Positions 8,204-18,309 are shown, counted from the stretch's first letter. The stretch is DNA of 64,000 nt from DATAPD01 sp036265385 (GCA_036265385.1 DATAPD010000032.1:62001-126000); one strand, 5' to 3'. Notes: generated by a model from the letters alone, not told the origin. A program made the numbers and translations.

Positions 8204-9253
8204 ATGCCTATGCCTGATCGTGGCTTTCAACTCGTCATGTTGCCGGACCGCCGGATGGATTGGCGCACTCTTGCCACCAGCTACGGGCTGGAAGTCCTCT
8301 TCATCCTCATCATCGTTAACATCAGTATCTTTATGCCAGAAGAGATCAAGCTGAAGGACCATTTCCGGGTGACTGAACTGATTCCCCGGCCTAGCTTGGT
8401 GCCTGAACCGGCCCCGAAACCGAGGCCGCTGCCCATTCACGCGAAGTTGTTGCCAGCGGTCCCGATTGAGAAACCGCACCTGATCGTTCCGCGTGAAGTT
8501 CACGTGTCGAAGCCGCAACAGCCCAAAGAGGTTGAAGCTCCCAAGATTGCAATGAATAACTTCGCCCCGGCCGTCATTAAGCCCACCGTTGGGGGAGCGC
8601 GTCCGGTACTTGTGCATACCGGGTCTTTCGAGGGAAGCTCAGTAACACCGACTGTGAATGCTCCAGTTCAAAAAGTTCAGACCGGCGGTTTCGGCGATCC
8701 GAACGGCCTTAAGGGTGAAGGTAAAACCGGCGCCCATCTAGTCGCGGCCGCGACTGGCTCATTCGATATGCCCATGGGTCCAGGACAAGGCAATGGTTCT
8801 GGAGGGGCGAAAGGAATTAAAGGTACGATCGCCAGTGCCGGATTTGGAAACGGCATCGCTTCGCCCGGAAACGGCGATGGCCGAAGCAGCGGACGCGGTA
8901 ACGCTGTCGCATCCGCTGGATTCGGAGCCCAGGAGATTTCGAAGGGGGGCGGGATCAAGACAGCCCAGCTCGATCAGGGCCCACCCACCACACCAGTTGA
9001 AATTACTTTCAAGCCCAATCCGGCATACACTGAGGAAGCTCGCGCACTCAAACTGGAAGGGGAAGTTTTGCTGGACGTCAGCTTTTCAGCAGGCGGACAA
9101 TTGCACGTGAACCGCGTTGTGCGCGGTCTCGGGCATGGTCTGGATGAAGCAGCCATTGCGGCTGCCAACAAAATTCGTTTCAAGCCCGCTCTGCGGAACG
9201 GGCAACCCGTGGATTCGACCGCAGTCGTCCACGTGGTGTTTCAGTTGGCGTAG
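8204..9253 (+). CDS. TonB-family energy transducer
   Basis: The protein has about 349 residues from ATG 8204. There is one N-terminal membrane segment (LEVLFILIIVNISIFMP, about 26-42). A long Pro/Lys-rich then Gly/Ala-rich periplasmic linker follows. A C-terminal TonB domain ends the protein (ITFKPNPAYTEEARALKLEG through DEAAIAAANKIRFKPALRNG, about 263-348). It should couple the inner-membrane proton gradient to outer-membrane receptors, such as the TonB-dependent receptor at 58204-61659. No exbB/exbD lie nearby. The membrane segment sits after an N-terminal cytoplasmic patch, as in many acidobacterial TonB proteins. An upstream ATG at 8087 gives a low-complexity extension that I regard as untranslated. 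Confidence 0.8.
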   Translation: MPMPDRGFQLVMLPDRRMDWRTLATSYGLEVLFILIIVNISIFMPEEIKLKDHFRVTELIPRPSLVPEPAPKPRPLPIHAKLLPAVPIEKPHLIVPREVHVSKPQQPKEVEAPKIAMNNFAPAVIKPTVGGARPVLVHTGSFEGSSVTPTVNAPVQKVQTGGFGDPNGLKGEGKTGAHLVAAATGSFDMPMGPGQGNGSGGAKGIKGTIASAGFGNGIASPGNGDGRSSGRGNAVASAGFGAQEISKGGGIKTAQLDQGPPTTPVEITFKPNPAYTEEARALKLEGEVLLDVSFSAGGQLHVNRVVRGLGHGLDEAAIAAANKIRFKPALRNGQPVDSTAVVHVVFQLA

Positions 9254-9274
9254 TACACAATGGAGATACGAGTT

Positions 9275-11032
9275 ATGCGTAACATGAATTGGATGATCAC
9301 CGCGGTCTTCGCGGCTTCGCTCAGCGCGTTCGCCCAGCAGCCTCAAGCTCCTGCCGCGCCCGCGCAATCCACAACGCAAGCTTCGACCCCTAGCAGCAGC
9401 CAGCCGCAAGCGCCGGCTTCCTTGCCAGCTCCAACCACGATGGATCAGGTTGTGGACCGCTTCATCGACCGCGAACACCAACTTGCCAAGATGCTTGCCA
9501 CTCGCACGCCCATCGTTGAGACCTATCTTCAAAACCTCGTACAGGACCCACAACTCGGTCCCGTGCCGAAAGATGACCGTTATTTCCTCGGCCGCATGGA
9601 CCTCAGCGAGTCGATCGACCGCACCACGTATCTCAAAGACGAGAGCATGGAGAAGAGTCTGCTCGGCGGCTTCACGAAATATTTCAAGATGCAGTATCAG
9701 CCGCTCGGATTCTCATGGATGGTCTTCGCCGATCGCAACGACTTTGATCGCCAGCATTATGATTTTCACTATGTCCGCCGCGAATTTATCGGCGATGTCC
9801 GCACCCTGGTATTCGATGTCACTCCCAAGAAAGACGCTGGCAAGGGTCGCTTCCTCGGCCGCATCTGGGTTGAAGATCAGGAATTCAACATTGTTCGTTT
9901 GAATGGCACCTATGCACCTCGTCCGCGCAATGCCTTCTACTTCCACATGGATAGCTGGCGTCTGAACCTCTTGCCCGGATACTGGGTGCCTGCTTACATC
10001 TACAGCGAAGAAGGTGACTTCACCGCTGGCGCCAAAAACAAAGTCGCATTCAAAGCACAGTCTCGTCTCTGGGGATACGACCTGAAGACCGGAAGCAAAG
10101 ATGACGAACTCACGCAGATCCGAGTCGATAGCGTGAAAGACGAATCTCCTTCCGCACAGGACGCTTCGCCTCTTGCAGCAGAACGCGAATGGCAGCAGCA
10201 GGCTGAAGACAACGTTGTCGAACGTCTCCAGCGCGCCGGATTGGTTGCTCCTGAAGGCGACGTCGACAAGATTTTGATGACAGTCGTAAACAACCTGCTC
10301 ATCACGAACAACCTGGAGCTAGCGCGTCCGGTTCGTACGCGCGTTCTGTTGACCTCGCCACTTGAGACGTTCAGCGTCGGCAACACGATCGTTGTTAGCC
10401 GCGGGCTGATTGACACCCTGCCAGACGAAGCCAGCCTCGCCATGGTTCTCTCTCATGAGCTTGCCCACATCGTGCTTGGACACAACTTGGGCAGCCAGTA
10501 TGCGTTTAACGACCGCATGCTCTTCTCTGACGAGAGCACCTATTCGAATCTGGGCTTTAAGCACATTCCTGAAGAAGAAGCTGCGGCCGACAAGAAGGCA
10601 ATAGAGTTCCTGAAGGCATCTCCATACGCGCAGAAGCTCGATACCCCAAGCCTGTTCCTGAAAGCGCTGCAAACACGCGCCTCGCAATTGGGCGCGCTGC
10701 TCACAGCTCATCTCGGAAACAACCTGACGGAAGCCGGCACGGTCACGCGCATGGCAGCCCTTCAGACCTCCGGGCCTGCGCTCGATATGAACAAGTTGGA
10801 TCAGATTCCCGCGTTACCGCTTGGTGGTCGCGTCAAGTTGAATGGATGGAGCAACAAAGTCGAACTCATGAAGTCGCAGCCGGTCGCCATAACATCCGCT
10901 CGCGACAAGATGATGTTTGAAGTTACGCCCTTCTTCCCACGCCTCACGCGCGCGGGTCAGGAAGGCCAAACCACGGCTCCGGGTAGCGCAGCGCAAACTG
11001 CCAGCACCACGCAAGCCGCCCCCAGCAACTAA
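9275..11032 (+). CDS. M48-family zinc metalloprotease, exported
   Basis: The product has about 585 residues. A signal peptide (MNWMITAVFAASLSAFAQQ) precedes a Gln/Ala/Pro-rich stretch. Residues about 60-300 form a domain of no family known to me. A peptidase M48 domain follows with the HEXXH motif in VLSHELAHIVLGHN (near 391-404) and a downstream EEEAAADKKAIEFL segment supplying the third zinc ligand. The upstream ATG 9260 was rejected: GGAGA at 9262-9266 is well placed for the ATG at 9275. Likely periplasmic protein quality control, as in BepA/LoiP relatives. It starts 21 bases after the TonB-like gene and may share its transcript. Confidence 0.85.
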   Translation: MRNMNWMITAVFAASLSAFAQQPQAPAAPAQSTTQASTPSSSQPQAPASLPAPTTMDQVVDRFIDREHQLAKMLATRTPIVETYLQNLVQDPQLGPVPKDDRYFLGRMDLSESIDRTTYLKDESMEKSLLGGFTKYFKMQYQPLGFSWMVFADRNDFDRQHYDFHYVRREFIGDVRTLVFDVTPKKDAGKGRFLGRIWVEDQEFNIVRLNGTYAPRPRNAFYFHMDSWRLNLLPGYWVPAYIYSEEGDFTAGAKNKVAFKAQSRLWGYDLKTGSKDDELTQIRVDSVKDESPSAQDASPLAAEREWQQQAEDNVVERLQRAGLVAPEGDVDKILMTVVNNLLITNNLELARPVRTRVLLTSPLETFSVGNTIVVSRGLIDTLPDEASLAMVLSHELAHIVLGHNLGSQYAFNDRMLFSDESTYSNLGFKHIPEEEAAADKKAIEFLKASPYAQKLDTPSLFLKALQTRASQLGALLTAHLGNNLTEAGTVTRMAALQTSGPALDMNKLDQIPALPLGGRVKLNGWSNKVELMKSQPVAITSARDKMMFEVTPFFPRLTRAGQEGQTTAPGSAAQTASTTQAAPSN

Positions 11033-11262
11033 AATCTCGACGTTGCCGTACACAGAGGCCGAGACCGGAAACAATTCCGCGTCCTAGCCTGCTGTTTTTC
11101 CGCTATCGACTCTCCACCCGACGTTTGCAGGGACACACGAAGCCCGTAACCGGTGCGCGGTGTTCTGAGCGTGTTCTTTGCGCCCTTCGCGCCTCTTTGC
11201 GTCCTTTGCGGTTAAGAGCTCTTTCTTTTCGCCTTTGCGTCACTTGCGGTGAGATCTTCAGC
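11033..11262. other. Convergent intergenic region with 'ctttgcg' repeats
   Basis: This gap separates two convergent genes. Bases 11173-11214 and 11229-11255 are imperfect repeats of the ctttgcg(t/c)cctttgcggtt type, related to the copies at 4041-4089 and 2469-2508. I see no gene and no U-tract terminator. Confidence 0.65.
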
Positions 11263-14200
11263 CTACTTCCCTAACCCATCTCCCTGGTGATAGTTCGGAT
11301 AAGCCGGCTTCTTGTACTGTGGCAGCGGATTCTTCTTCAACTCCTCCATGACAACTTGCACTGCCTTCTCCAGTTGCGGATCACGTCCCTGCCTCACAGC
11401 AGCAGGATCTAACTCCACATCGTAGTCGGGCTTGATTCCGTGCCCTTCCACTTCCCACTCGCCATTCAATCCATAAATCCCCACGCGCGGTGCAGTGACA
11501 CTCCCACCGTCGATAAATTCCGGATAGTCATAGATACCGACCAGCCCGCCCCAGGTGTTTTTTCCAACCAATGGCCCGATTCCTGCTTTGCGGAAATACC
11601 ACGGCATCGCGTCTCCTCCCGATCCGGCCATTTCGTTGATGAGCATCGCCTTCGGTCCATAGATCGACCCGAGTGGACTGTTGAAATCGTCGCCATCGCG
11701 AGCCGCGATTCTGCTCATCAATGGGCGATGTAGCGAGTCGATGATGTAATCCGCGATCAATCCGCCTTCGTTGAACCGATCATCGAGCACCGCGCCTTCT
11801 TTTCCAACCTGCGCGAAGAAGTAACGATTGAAGTTGCTGAACCCACCACCGCCCGTATTGGGCAATTCGACATATGCGACGCGTCCGCCTGAAAGCTCAT
11901 CAACCTTCCGGCGATTGCCCTCAATCCACGCGAGCCGGCGCAGGCCGGCTTCGTCAGGAACCGGGACGACCGTCACTTCCCGCGCCTGTTTCCCTTCCGG
12001 ATCTGTGCTTACCTTCAAAAGGATCTGCCGTCCTGCTGTGCCTTCAAACAAGCGGTAGATGTTGTCTGTTCCTTTCAGTTCCTCGCCATTCACCCCCAGG
12101 ATGTAATCTCCGGCCTTCACATTGACGCCCGGCTGCGTTAAAGGCGCCTGCAAATCCGGATTCCAGTTTTCCCCGTTGTACACGTGCGCAATCCGGTATC
12201 GTCCGTTTTCGATTGTGTAGTCAGCGCCCAGAAGACCTGTCTTCGCACCTTTCCATTCCGGCGCAAATCCTCCGCCGACGAACACGTGGCCCAGTTGGAT
12301 TTCACCTAGCGCTTCTTCGAACAAGTAACTCAACTCGCCGCGTGAGCCCATTCCTTCCAGGTAAGGTTGATACTTCTTTTCGATCTTTGCCAAGTCGAGC
12401 CCGTGGAAGTTCGGGTCATAAAGGAAATCCCGTTCAACCCGCCACGCTTCGTGATATTCCTGTTTCCACACATTTCTCGGCTCGATGTACACCTGCATGG
12501 CGTCAAGCTTGAGTGGACCTTCGCCGGGCTTCGGCTTCCCGCCACCGTCGCTCGGTTGCTCTTCAGTGTTCCAGATCGCCCACTGCTCGCCTTTGCGATA
12601 CAAGATTTTGCTTCCGTCCGCCGAAAGCGAGAATTCATTCACCTCATCCAGAAATTTATCCAGCTTGCGTTTACTCAAGTCGAACTTTTGCACCGTGATC
12701 TTCAGGTCTTCCAGATCGGACTCGCGGACTACGGCAGGCGCTTCCGCCAGGAATAAGAACCCGCTCTTGCCCGCCGAGAGCTGCGTATAGTTTTTGGCCG
12801 GGATGGGCAGTGCCAGCACGCGCTGTCCGATTCCATCCATGTCAATCTTTACGACTGGAGTTTCCTCTTTCTTCTCTGCGGACTTTTTGTCCTCTGCCTT
12901 TTCATCTTTCTTTGCAGACTTGGCTTTTCCGGAGCTCTTGTCCTCGCCAGCCTTATCCGCAGACTTCGCATCCTGATCTTTATCTTTCCCGGCGTCTTTA
13001 GCCTTTTCCTCGTCGCTCTCGGGTGCCAGGGGTGATCCTTCATCTTTAGACAACACAGCCACGTATACAGATCGCGTCACCGGATGTTCAAGACTCGACA
13101 TATCGAGCCATCCCGCCGTCAATCCCACATCGGTGCTGGCCGTGAAGTAGAGCTTTTTCCCGTCAGCATCGAACGCCGGATACTGCGCATCGCTCAAGCC
13201 ATCGGTTACCTGCCATGCTTTTCCTTGTTCAAGCGAATACACGAATATCGCTCGCAAATGGCTGGACAACTGCTTGTGGTAAGTAAGCCACTTACTGTCT
13301 GGCGACCACGAATGGCTCATTGTCCAGGCAGGAACGTCGTAGCGGTCACTGTCCACTTTCGTAATCTTTCCGCTGTCAACGTCGACGTACCAGAGATTCA
13401 TCCGCTTGTCCGTGTACGCGATTTTCTTGCTGTCTGGTGACCACAGCGGCTTATAGAAAAACGACGGCGGCGTTCCCAGGTTGATATGTTTCACCTTGCC
13501 GAAGCGGTTTTGATCGCGAATCTGTAATTCGTATTCGCCCGGCTCATCGGAGAAATAGGCAATCCATTTTCCATCTGGCGACCATGCGGGATCGCGGTCT
13601 GCAACGGCGGAGCTGTGCGTCAGGTTGCGGACATCTCCTTTGTCGGAAGGCACCGAGAAAATCTCTCCCCACGCCTCCATGAGCGCGCGAACGCCCGTCG
13701 GTGACAAGCTCGTATTGCGGATTCTCCTCGGCTCGACCTTCAAAAACTGCGGACGCAACTGCGGCAGGTCTCCGCCAACCGTGATCTCGAGGTTCTTAAC
13801 CTGCTTGGTGGCCACGTCATACAACTTCAAAGCCCCGAACTGCTCGATCACGATCGCATCCGGGCCCGCCGATGCGGTTTTGAAATCGAGACCATCGCTC
13901 TTAACGACTTCCGATACCTGTTTCGAAGCCGTGTCGTAGGAATACAGGCTCACTGGGCCATTCCGGTCCGACAGAAAATAGATCGTGTTGCCCATCCAGA
14001 TCGGATTCTTGTCGTTCGAATTTTCTCGAGGGATCTTGTCGACAACGCTCGAATCAGCGAGCGCGGCAATCCAGATCGGCGTGGTCTGCCCGCCGCGATA
14101 GCGTTTCCACGCGGGCTGCCAAATTCCGTGCGGCACATAGGCGAGGCGCTGCCCATCGGGAGAAAGCGACCCATCTTCTGCAATAACGATCGGAAGTTCT

Positions 14201-14664
14201 GTCGGGAAGCCGCCTTCGACGGGAACGGTGAACAGGCGCTCGTTGAATCTGTAGTAGCTCGCGCGCGTGGAACGGAACAGCACCCGCTTTCCATCAGGCG
14301 TCCAGCCGAGCACTTCATCTGCGCCCGGATGGTACGTCAACCGTCGCGGTGTCCCACCAGAAACTGGAATGACGTAGACGTCTTTGTTGCCGGCAAAGTC
14401 GCCCGTGAATGCGATCATGCTGCCATCTGGCGAGAACGCCGGATCAGTGGCTGTACCAACGGACGAGGTCAGTCGCCGCGCCTCGCCTCCATCCCGACCG
14501 ACTAGCCAAAGATCGCCCGCGTAATTGAACGCGATCAGCGACTTGCTCACAGCCGGCTGCCGCAACAACAACGGAGGATTCGCAGCCACCGCCGTCGTCA
14601 TTGCTACTGAGTGAAGAAGACCAATCCCGATAAGAGCGCACACCACCAGACGCAAGAAACGCAT
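11263..14664 (-). CDS. Tricorn-type S41 protease with beta-propeller and PDZ domain
   Basis: The product has about 1133 residues. A signal peptide (LVVCALIGIGLLHSVAMTTA) is followed by repeated PD40/WD40-like blades (FSPDGSMIAFTGD, WSPDGKWIAYFSDEPG, WSPDSKKIAYTDK). Next come a Lys/Asp/Glu-rich insertion near residues 552-605, the tricorn core helix region, a PDZ segment (GDYILGVNGEELKG) and a C-terminal S41 domain. That domain carries the nucleophile region NEMAGSGGDAMPWYFRK and ends GHGIKPDYDVELDP. The family cleaves peptides, and this copy is probably periplasmic. I prefer the ATG six codons inside the longest frame because AGAGAGG lies just upstream of it. Start position is moderately certain, family call is firm. 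Confidence 0.9.
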   Translation of the reverse strand: MRFLRLVVCALIGIGLLHSVAMTTAVAANPPLLLRQPAVSKSLIAFNYAGDLWLVGRDGGEARRLTSSVGTATDPAFSPDGSMIAFTGDFAGNKDVYVIPVSGGTPRRLTYHPGADEVLGWTPDGKRVLFRSTRASYYRFNERLFTVPVEGGFPTELPIVIAEDGSLSPDGQRLAYVPHGIWQPAWKRYRGGQTTPIWIAALADSSVVDKIPRENSNDKNPIWMGNTIYFLSDRNGPVSLYSYDTASKQVSEVVKSDGLDFKTASAGPDAIVIEQFGALKLYDVATKQVKNLEITVGGDLPQLRPQFLKVEPRRIRNTSLSPTGVRALMEAWGEIFSVPSDKGDVRNLTHSSAVADRDPAWSPDGKWIAYFSDEPGEYELQIRDQNRFGKVKHINLGTPPSFFYKPLWSPDSKKIAYTDKRMNLWYVDVDSGKITKVDSDRYDVPAWTMSHSWSPDSKWLTYHKQLSSHLRAIFVYSLEQGKAWQVTDGLSDAQYPAFDADGKKLYFTASTDVGLTAGWLDMSSLEHPVTRSVYVAVLSKDEGSPLAPESDEEKAKDAGKDKDQDAKSADKAGEDKSSGKAKSAKKDEKAEDKKSAEKKEETPVVKIDMDGIGQRVLALPIPAKNYTQLSAGKSGFLFLAEAPAVVRESDLEDLKITVQKFDLSKRKLDKFLDEVNEFSLSADGSKILYRKGEQWAIWNTEEQPSDGGGKPKPGEGPLKLDAMQVYIEPRNVWKQEYHEAWRVERDFLYDPNFHGLDLAKIEKKYQPYLEGMGSRGELSYLFEEALGEIQLGHVFVGGGFAPEWKGAKTGLLGADYTIENGRYRIAHVYNGENWNPDLQAPLTQPGVNVKAGDYILGVNGEELKGTDNIYRLFEGTAGRQILLKVSTDPEGKQAREVTVVPVPDEAGLRRLAWIEGNRRKVDELSGGRVAYVELPNTGGGGFSNFNRYFFAQVGKEGAVLDDRFNEGGLIADYIIDSLHRPLMSRIAARDGDDFNSPLGSIYGPKAMLINEMAGSGGDAMPWYFRKAGIGPLVGKNTWGGLVGIYDYPEFIDGGSVTAPRVGIYGLNGEWEVEGHGIKPDYDVELDPAAVRQGRDPQLEKAVQVVMEELKKNPLPQYKKPAYPNYHQGDGLGK

Positions 14665-14897
14665 ACCCGCCTCTCTTTCCATGAGAACCGGGAATGGTAG
14701 TGCCCGCGCTACACACAGGTCAATCTCAAGCGTGCACTACGGGATCTGGTTGTCTTGCAATTTGAGAGCGCCCGACCGATCAGGGTGATGAGACCAGGGC
14801 AGGCGCAGCCGTGACGCCTTGGTTTATGACTTTTGTGGAATATTTCGAACCATGACAGCCGGCTGACTACTGACTACTAGCTACTAAACTACTGTTT
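14665..14897. other. Intergenic region with short tandem repeat
   Basis: No gene is visible between the tricorn gene and the upstream methyltransferase gene. Bases 14863-14895 hold an imperfect tandem repeat of (ct)gactac / tagctac units, ending just before the methyltransferase stop codon. The promoter of the tricorn gene presumably lies here, but I cannot point to convincing -35/-10 boxes. Confidence 0.5.
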
Positions 14898-15509
14898 TCA
14901 AGGTGTGCAATAAAAAATACGCGCAGGCAAGATATTCCATGGCTGGAATTCCTGCTGCACGAGACCGAAGTTCGACTTCAAGTGTGGCAGCACCGCCGTC
15001 GTGAACTGATACACCAGGTGCGTCCCCGTCGGTTCCACCAGTTCGCGCGTTTCTTCACAAATCTCGCTTCGCAATTCCTCGGAGAACGTGCTGTAAGGAA
15101 TGCCTGAAATGACGTAGTCGGCTTGGGACAGCCCTACACTCGCCAGCAGTTTCCGCGCGTCGGATGCCGATCCCCGCAACACCATCAACCGCGGGTCGCG
15201 GATTTCCGTGGTCAGAAATCTCACAAAGTCATCATTCAACTCAATCGCCACCAGCACTGCATCCCGATGCATACGCTTCAGGATGTGCTGCGTGATAGTG
15301 CCCACCCCCGGCCCATACTCCACGAAGACACGGGCGCGGTCCCAGTTCACCTGCGCGAGCAGATCGTTAACCAAAAAGCGCGAGCTTGGAATTACCGAAC
15401 CGAGCATCCGCGGATGTTTAAAAAAATTGCGGGCAAACAGGCCCCATCGCGAAGAAGCCGTCTCTGTCCGCTTCCTCTCCGAAACTCCTGAAAGTCCTTT
15501 AGTAACCAT
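14898..15509 (-). CDS. Phospholipid N-methyltransferase-like / rRNA-dimethylase-fold SAM methyltransferase
   Basis: The product is about 203 residues from the chosen ATG. The SAM site is VEYGPGVGTITQHIL (near 61-75), with the acidic strand end VAIELNDDF about 22 residues later and a GIPYSTF motif near 130-136. The N-terminal FARNFFKHPRMLGSVIPSSRFL segment is typical of the PmtA/LphA-type phospholipid methyltransferase group, which shares its fold with KsgA. The likely role is methylation of a lipid headgroup such as phosphatidylethanolamine at the membrane. rRNA adenine methylation is less likely because rsmA is present separately at 21562. It is divergent from the sulfatase-fold membrane protein gene. 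Confidence 0.7.
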   Translation of the reverse strand: MVTKGLSGVSERKRTETASSRWGLFARNFFKHPRMLGSVIPSSRFLVNDLLAQVNWDRARVFVEYGPGVGTITQHILKRMHRDAVLVAIELNDDFVRFLTTEIRDPRLMVLRGSASDARKLLASVGLSQADYVISGIPYSTFSEELRSEICEETRELVEPTGTHLVYQFTTAVLPHLKSNFGLVQQEFQPWNILPARIFYCTP

Positions 15510-15735
15510 GATCAGTATGATTCCCGCTCGATTTTGTTGTCCTGACTTTGTGTGCGAACCTGTGCCGCCTTGTAACAGCCTTAAATCCATCCGAAAACGG
15601 TACTTTGGTTATCGTACCCCGTCCGATGCCCTTTGCGCCGCTTCGCAAGAATAGCGCATCCTATTGGAGACGGGCAGGATAGCCCATTTCTCTGCGCATT
15701 CGCTTCGCGCCAATACCACTAACGGAGACGACTAG
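15510..15735. other. Divergent intergenic region
   Basis: This gap holds the start regions of two divergent genes. GGAG at 15724-15727 is a suitable ribosome binding site for the TTG start at 15736. I see no other element. Confidence 0.45.
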
Positions 15736-18213
15736 TTGAAGAGCATCGCAGCCATCGTTTTGAAGCTTTTCTGGACTGGCTTCCTGCTCCTGACGTCTAT
15801 CTATTGCCTGCTCACGTTTTTGCCGTATACCTACGCGGCACTTATCAAAGCTCCCGCTTATGAGTGGATGCCGTGGTTTGTACATCATCATGCTGCCCTG
15901 TATTGGTTCGGCTGCATCGGAACAATTTTCTGCCTTGCTCGTGAAAACAAGAGCCGCTATCACTTGGCACTGTTTTCCATTCTCTCCGTTGCAGGGATCG
16001 GGCTACTCGTTCATCCCGTGCTCGCTGGACTCCGCAGCGATTGGATGGCCTTGCTTTGGTCGTTGGTGGCTTTATTTCTTCTCCTCCTGACAACGGTGCC
16101 TGAATTACAAAAGCAGCTTTCACGCGAAGATGTTGCAAAATCCGAGAAACCTCTCCTGGGATACGCGAATGCCGTCCTCACAGCTGCTCTTGTTGCGTTG
16201 ATTTACTCGGCCAGTGCGCAACAGCGCCTCTGGGGCGATGCCTCGACGCTTCACACGGCCGCCGCAAATTTGCGCCTGACTCTTTGGAGCTTGGCTACCC
16301 ATCTCCTTGTTGCATTGATAGTTGTCTCGATACTGAACCTCGTTTTCCTGGTAGCAGCCCGTTTTTCCCGGCCACGTAGGATGCGCCTCTCGTTGATCGT
16401 GCTGCTCACGGTTGGCGCGCTTTGGACCGCGATTGCACTTTTTCTTGCGAACGCGCTCAGTTTCGAGGGATTAACCGCCCAACTATTCGCGGGCACGCTG
16501 GCCTGCGCGATTGCGTTTTCGGTCTTTTCGCTGATCTTGCCTTTGACGCAAAATCAAGATGGCAAGTCGCACTCACGTCGTGTACAAGCCATATTCGGAC
16601 TGACCGCACTTTCCCTAGTAGCCGTCGCTGTTGGCCTTCCAGCCTGGACCACCGGAAGCGATTGGAACGGTGTTATCGCCAACACCTACACTTTGTTATT
16701 TTGGGTGACCCTTACGGCCTTGATGTACCTGCTACGACCCGATCGTGCCAATTACAACCTGGCCACGATTCTGGCTGTTGTGATCATCGCGATCTCAACT
16801 TACAAAGGACTTCAACTCACTGGGATCTTTTGGTCGCAGCCTCTCGGACAAACTGACGATGACATTGCGCGCGCGCTTGAAACTTACGCGGCCGAGGACG
16901 CTTCTTTTCAGCTCACGCGTCACCTGGTCACAAATTCGCGCCGCGAGCCCTGTGGTGATCTTTGCCGTATTTTGCGTGAATACACGGACATCCGGGATGC
17001 CTCGGCGCCGTTCGATGTGCAGCTCGTTAAAAAGCTCGAGCCTACAAAAGCCGACAAGCCGAACATTTTCATCTTTGTGATCGATTCGCTCCGACCAGAT
17101 TACCTGGGCGCCTACAACTCTAAGGTCGATTTCAGCCCCAACCTCGACTCATTCGCACGAGACAGCGTCGTGGTACGCAATGCATTCACTCAATATGCAG
17201 GAACAACTTTGTCCGAACCGGCTATCTGGTCCGGAACCATGTTGCTGCATTCTCATTACATGCAGCCATTTTCCCGCGTGAATGCATTGGAAAAGCTCGC
17301 CCGCACTGACAACTATCAGATGGTAATCAGCTACGACACCGTGCTTCGCGAGCTCCTGGCTCCCTCCGACAACATAGTCAAGCTCGATACCGACAAAAAT
17401 CTCTGGGGACGATTCGAGGTCTGCTCCACCATTGAACAGACCGAGCACGCGCTCGAAGCGCGCCGAGACCAGTCGCAGCCGGTTTTGTTTTACGCGCAAC
17501 CGATGAATGTTCACCAGTTTGCGCGGAATAACCTTCCAGGCCCACAACAAACGGGATGGCGCAATCGTGCCGGGTTTAACAACCGCATTGCTTATGAAGT
17601 GCACCAGGTTGACGACTGCATGGGACGTTTCTTCTCCTACCTGAAAGCACGCGGTATGTACGACTCAAGCATCATCGTGCTCACGTCCGACCACGGCGAT
17701 GCGACTGGCGAATTCGGCCGAAGAAGCCATTCCATATCGATCTATCCGGAAATCATGCGAGTGCCGCTTGTCGTTCATCTTCCCGAAAAGTTGCGCTCAC
17801 GAGTAAAACACGATGATTCTCGCGTCTCGTTGCTCACCGACATCACGCCGTCCCTCTATTACCTGCTCGGACATAGGCCAGTTGAGGTAAATCCGATGTT
17901 TGGCATTCCGATCTTTGTCGATCATGACGACCAATGGTCGGAACGATCCAAAGATATCCTGCTTGCTTCGGATGTGCGCGCTGCTTATGGAATTCTCGCG
18001 GACAACGGACGATACCTGTACGTCACGTATGACTCGCCGGCGAAAAGTCAGTTGTGGGATTTGAAGAACGATCCGAATGCAGTCAACGACATTCTCACGC
18101 CCACTCTAAAGAAACGCTATGACGAGCGCATCATCGAACATCTGCATGCCATCGCCGACTTCTACGATTACAAACCTGGCATGGGATCACTGCTCGCTTC
18201 AAAGAAGCAGTAG
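15736..18213 (+). CDS. Membrane-anchored sulfatase-fold protein (LtaS/EptA-like)
   Basis: The product has 825 residues and begins with TTG after a well-spaced GGAG. About ten hydrophobic segments fill residues 1-370. A periplasmic alkaline-phosphatase-superfamily domain starts near 444 (PNIFIFVIDSLRPDYLGAYN), with the metal-binding ending VLTSDHGDATGEFG near 650-663. In place of the formylglycine Cys/Ser of true sulfatases, the expected nucleophile region reads YAGTTLSEP, so a threonine is available, as in phosphoethanolamine and phosphoglycerol transferases. The likely role is transfer of a phospho-group to a surface lipid or glycan. Its divergent neighbour is a lipid-methyltransferase-like gene, which fits lipid headgroup chemistry. 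Confidence 0.8.
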   Translation: MKSIAAIVLKLFWTGFLLLTSIYCLLTFLPYTYAALIKAPAYEWMPWFVHHHAALYWFGCIGTIFCLARENKSRYHLALFSILSVAGIGLLVHPVLAGLRSDWMALLWSLVALFLLLLTTVPELQKQLSREDVAKSEKPLLGYANAVLTAALVALIYSASAQQRLWGDASTLHTAAANLRLTLWSLATHLLVALIVVSILNLVFLVAARFSRPRRMRLSLIVLLTVGALWTAIALFLANALSFEGLTAQLFAGTLACAIAFSVFSLILPLTQNQDGKSHSRRVQAIFGLTALSLVAVAVGLPAWTTGSDWNGVIANTYTLLFWVTLTALMYLLRPDRANYNLATILAVVIIAISTYKGLQLTGIFWSQPLGQTDDDIARALETYAAEDASFQLTRHLVTNSRREPCGDLCRILREYTDIRDASAPFDVQLVKKLEPTKADKPNIFIFVIDSLRPDYLGAYNSKVDFSPNLDSFARDSVVVRNAFTQYAGTTLSEPAIWSGTMLLHSHYMQPFSRVNALEKLARTDNYQMVISYDTVLRELLAPSDNIVKLDTDKNLWGRFEVCSTIEQTEHALEARRDQSQPVLFYAQPMNVHQFARNNLPGPQQTGWRNRAGFNNRIAYEVHQVDDCMGRFFSYLKARGMYDSSIIVLTSDHGDATGEFGRRSHSISIYPEIMRVPLVVHLPEKLRSRVKHDDSRVSLLTDITPSLYYLLGHRPVEVNPMFGIPIFVDHDDQWSERSKDILLASDVRAAYGILADNGRYLYVTYDSPAKSQLWDLKNDPNAVNDILTPTLKKRYDERIIEHLHAIADFYDYKPGMGSLLASKKQ

Positions 18214-18309
18214 CTGGTAGCATTAATCAATCACTGCTAGCTAATGGCTAGCGGCTCGAAAAGACCCATTCATTGAGCTGAAGCGTGGAGCCTGACAGCT
18301 GAAGCCTGC
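18214..18309. repeat. Short repeat cluster between convergent genes
   Basis: GCTAGC occurs twice (18236-18241 and 18247-18252) with 5 bases between. Bases 18274-18309 are an imperfect ttgagctgaagc / agcctgac / gctgaagcctg repeat, closely like bases 2521-2550. No T-run terminator is visible. Confidence 0.55.
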
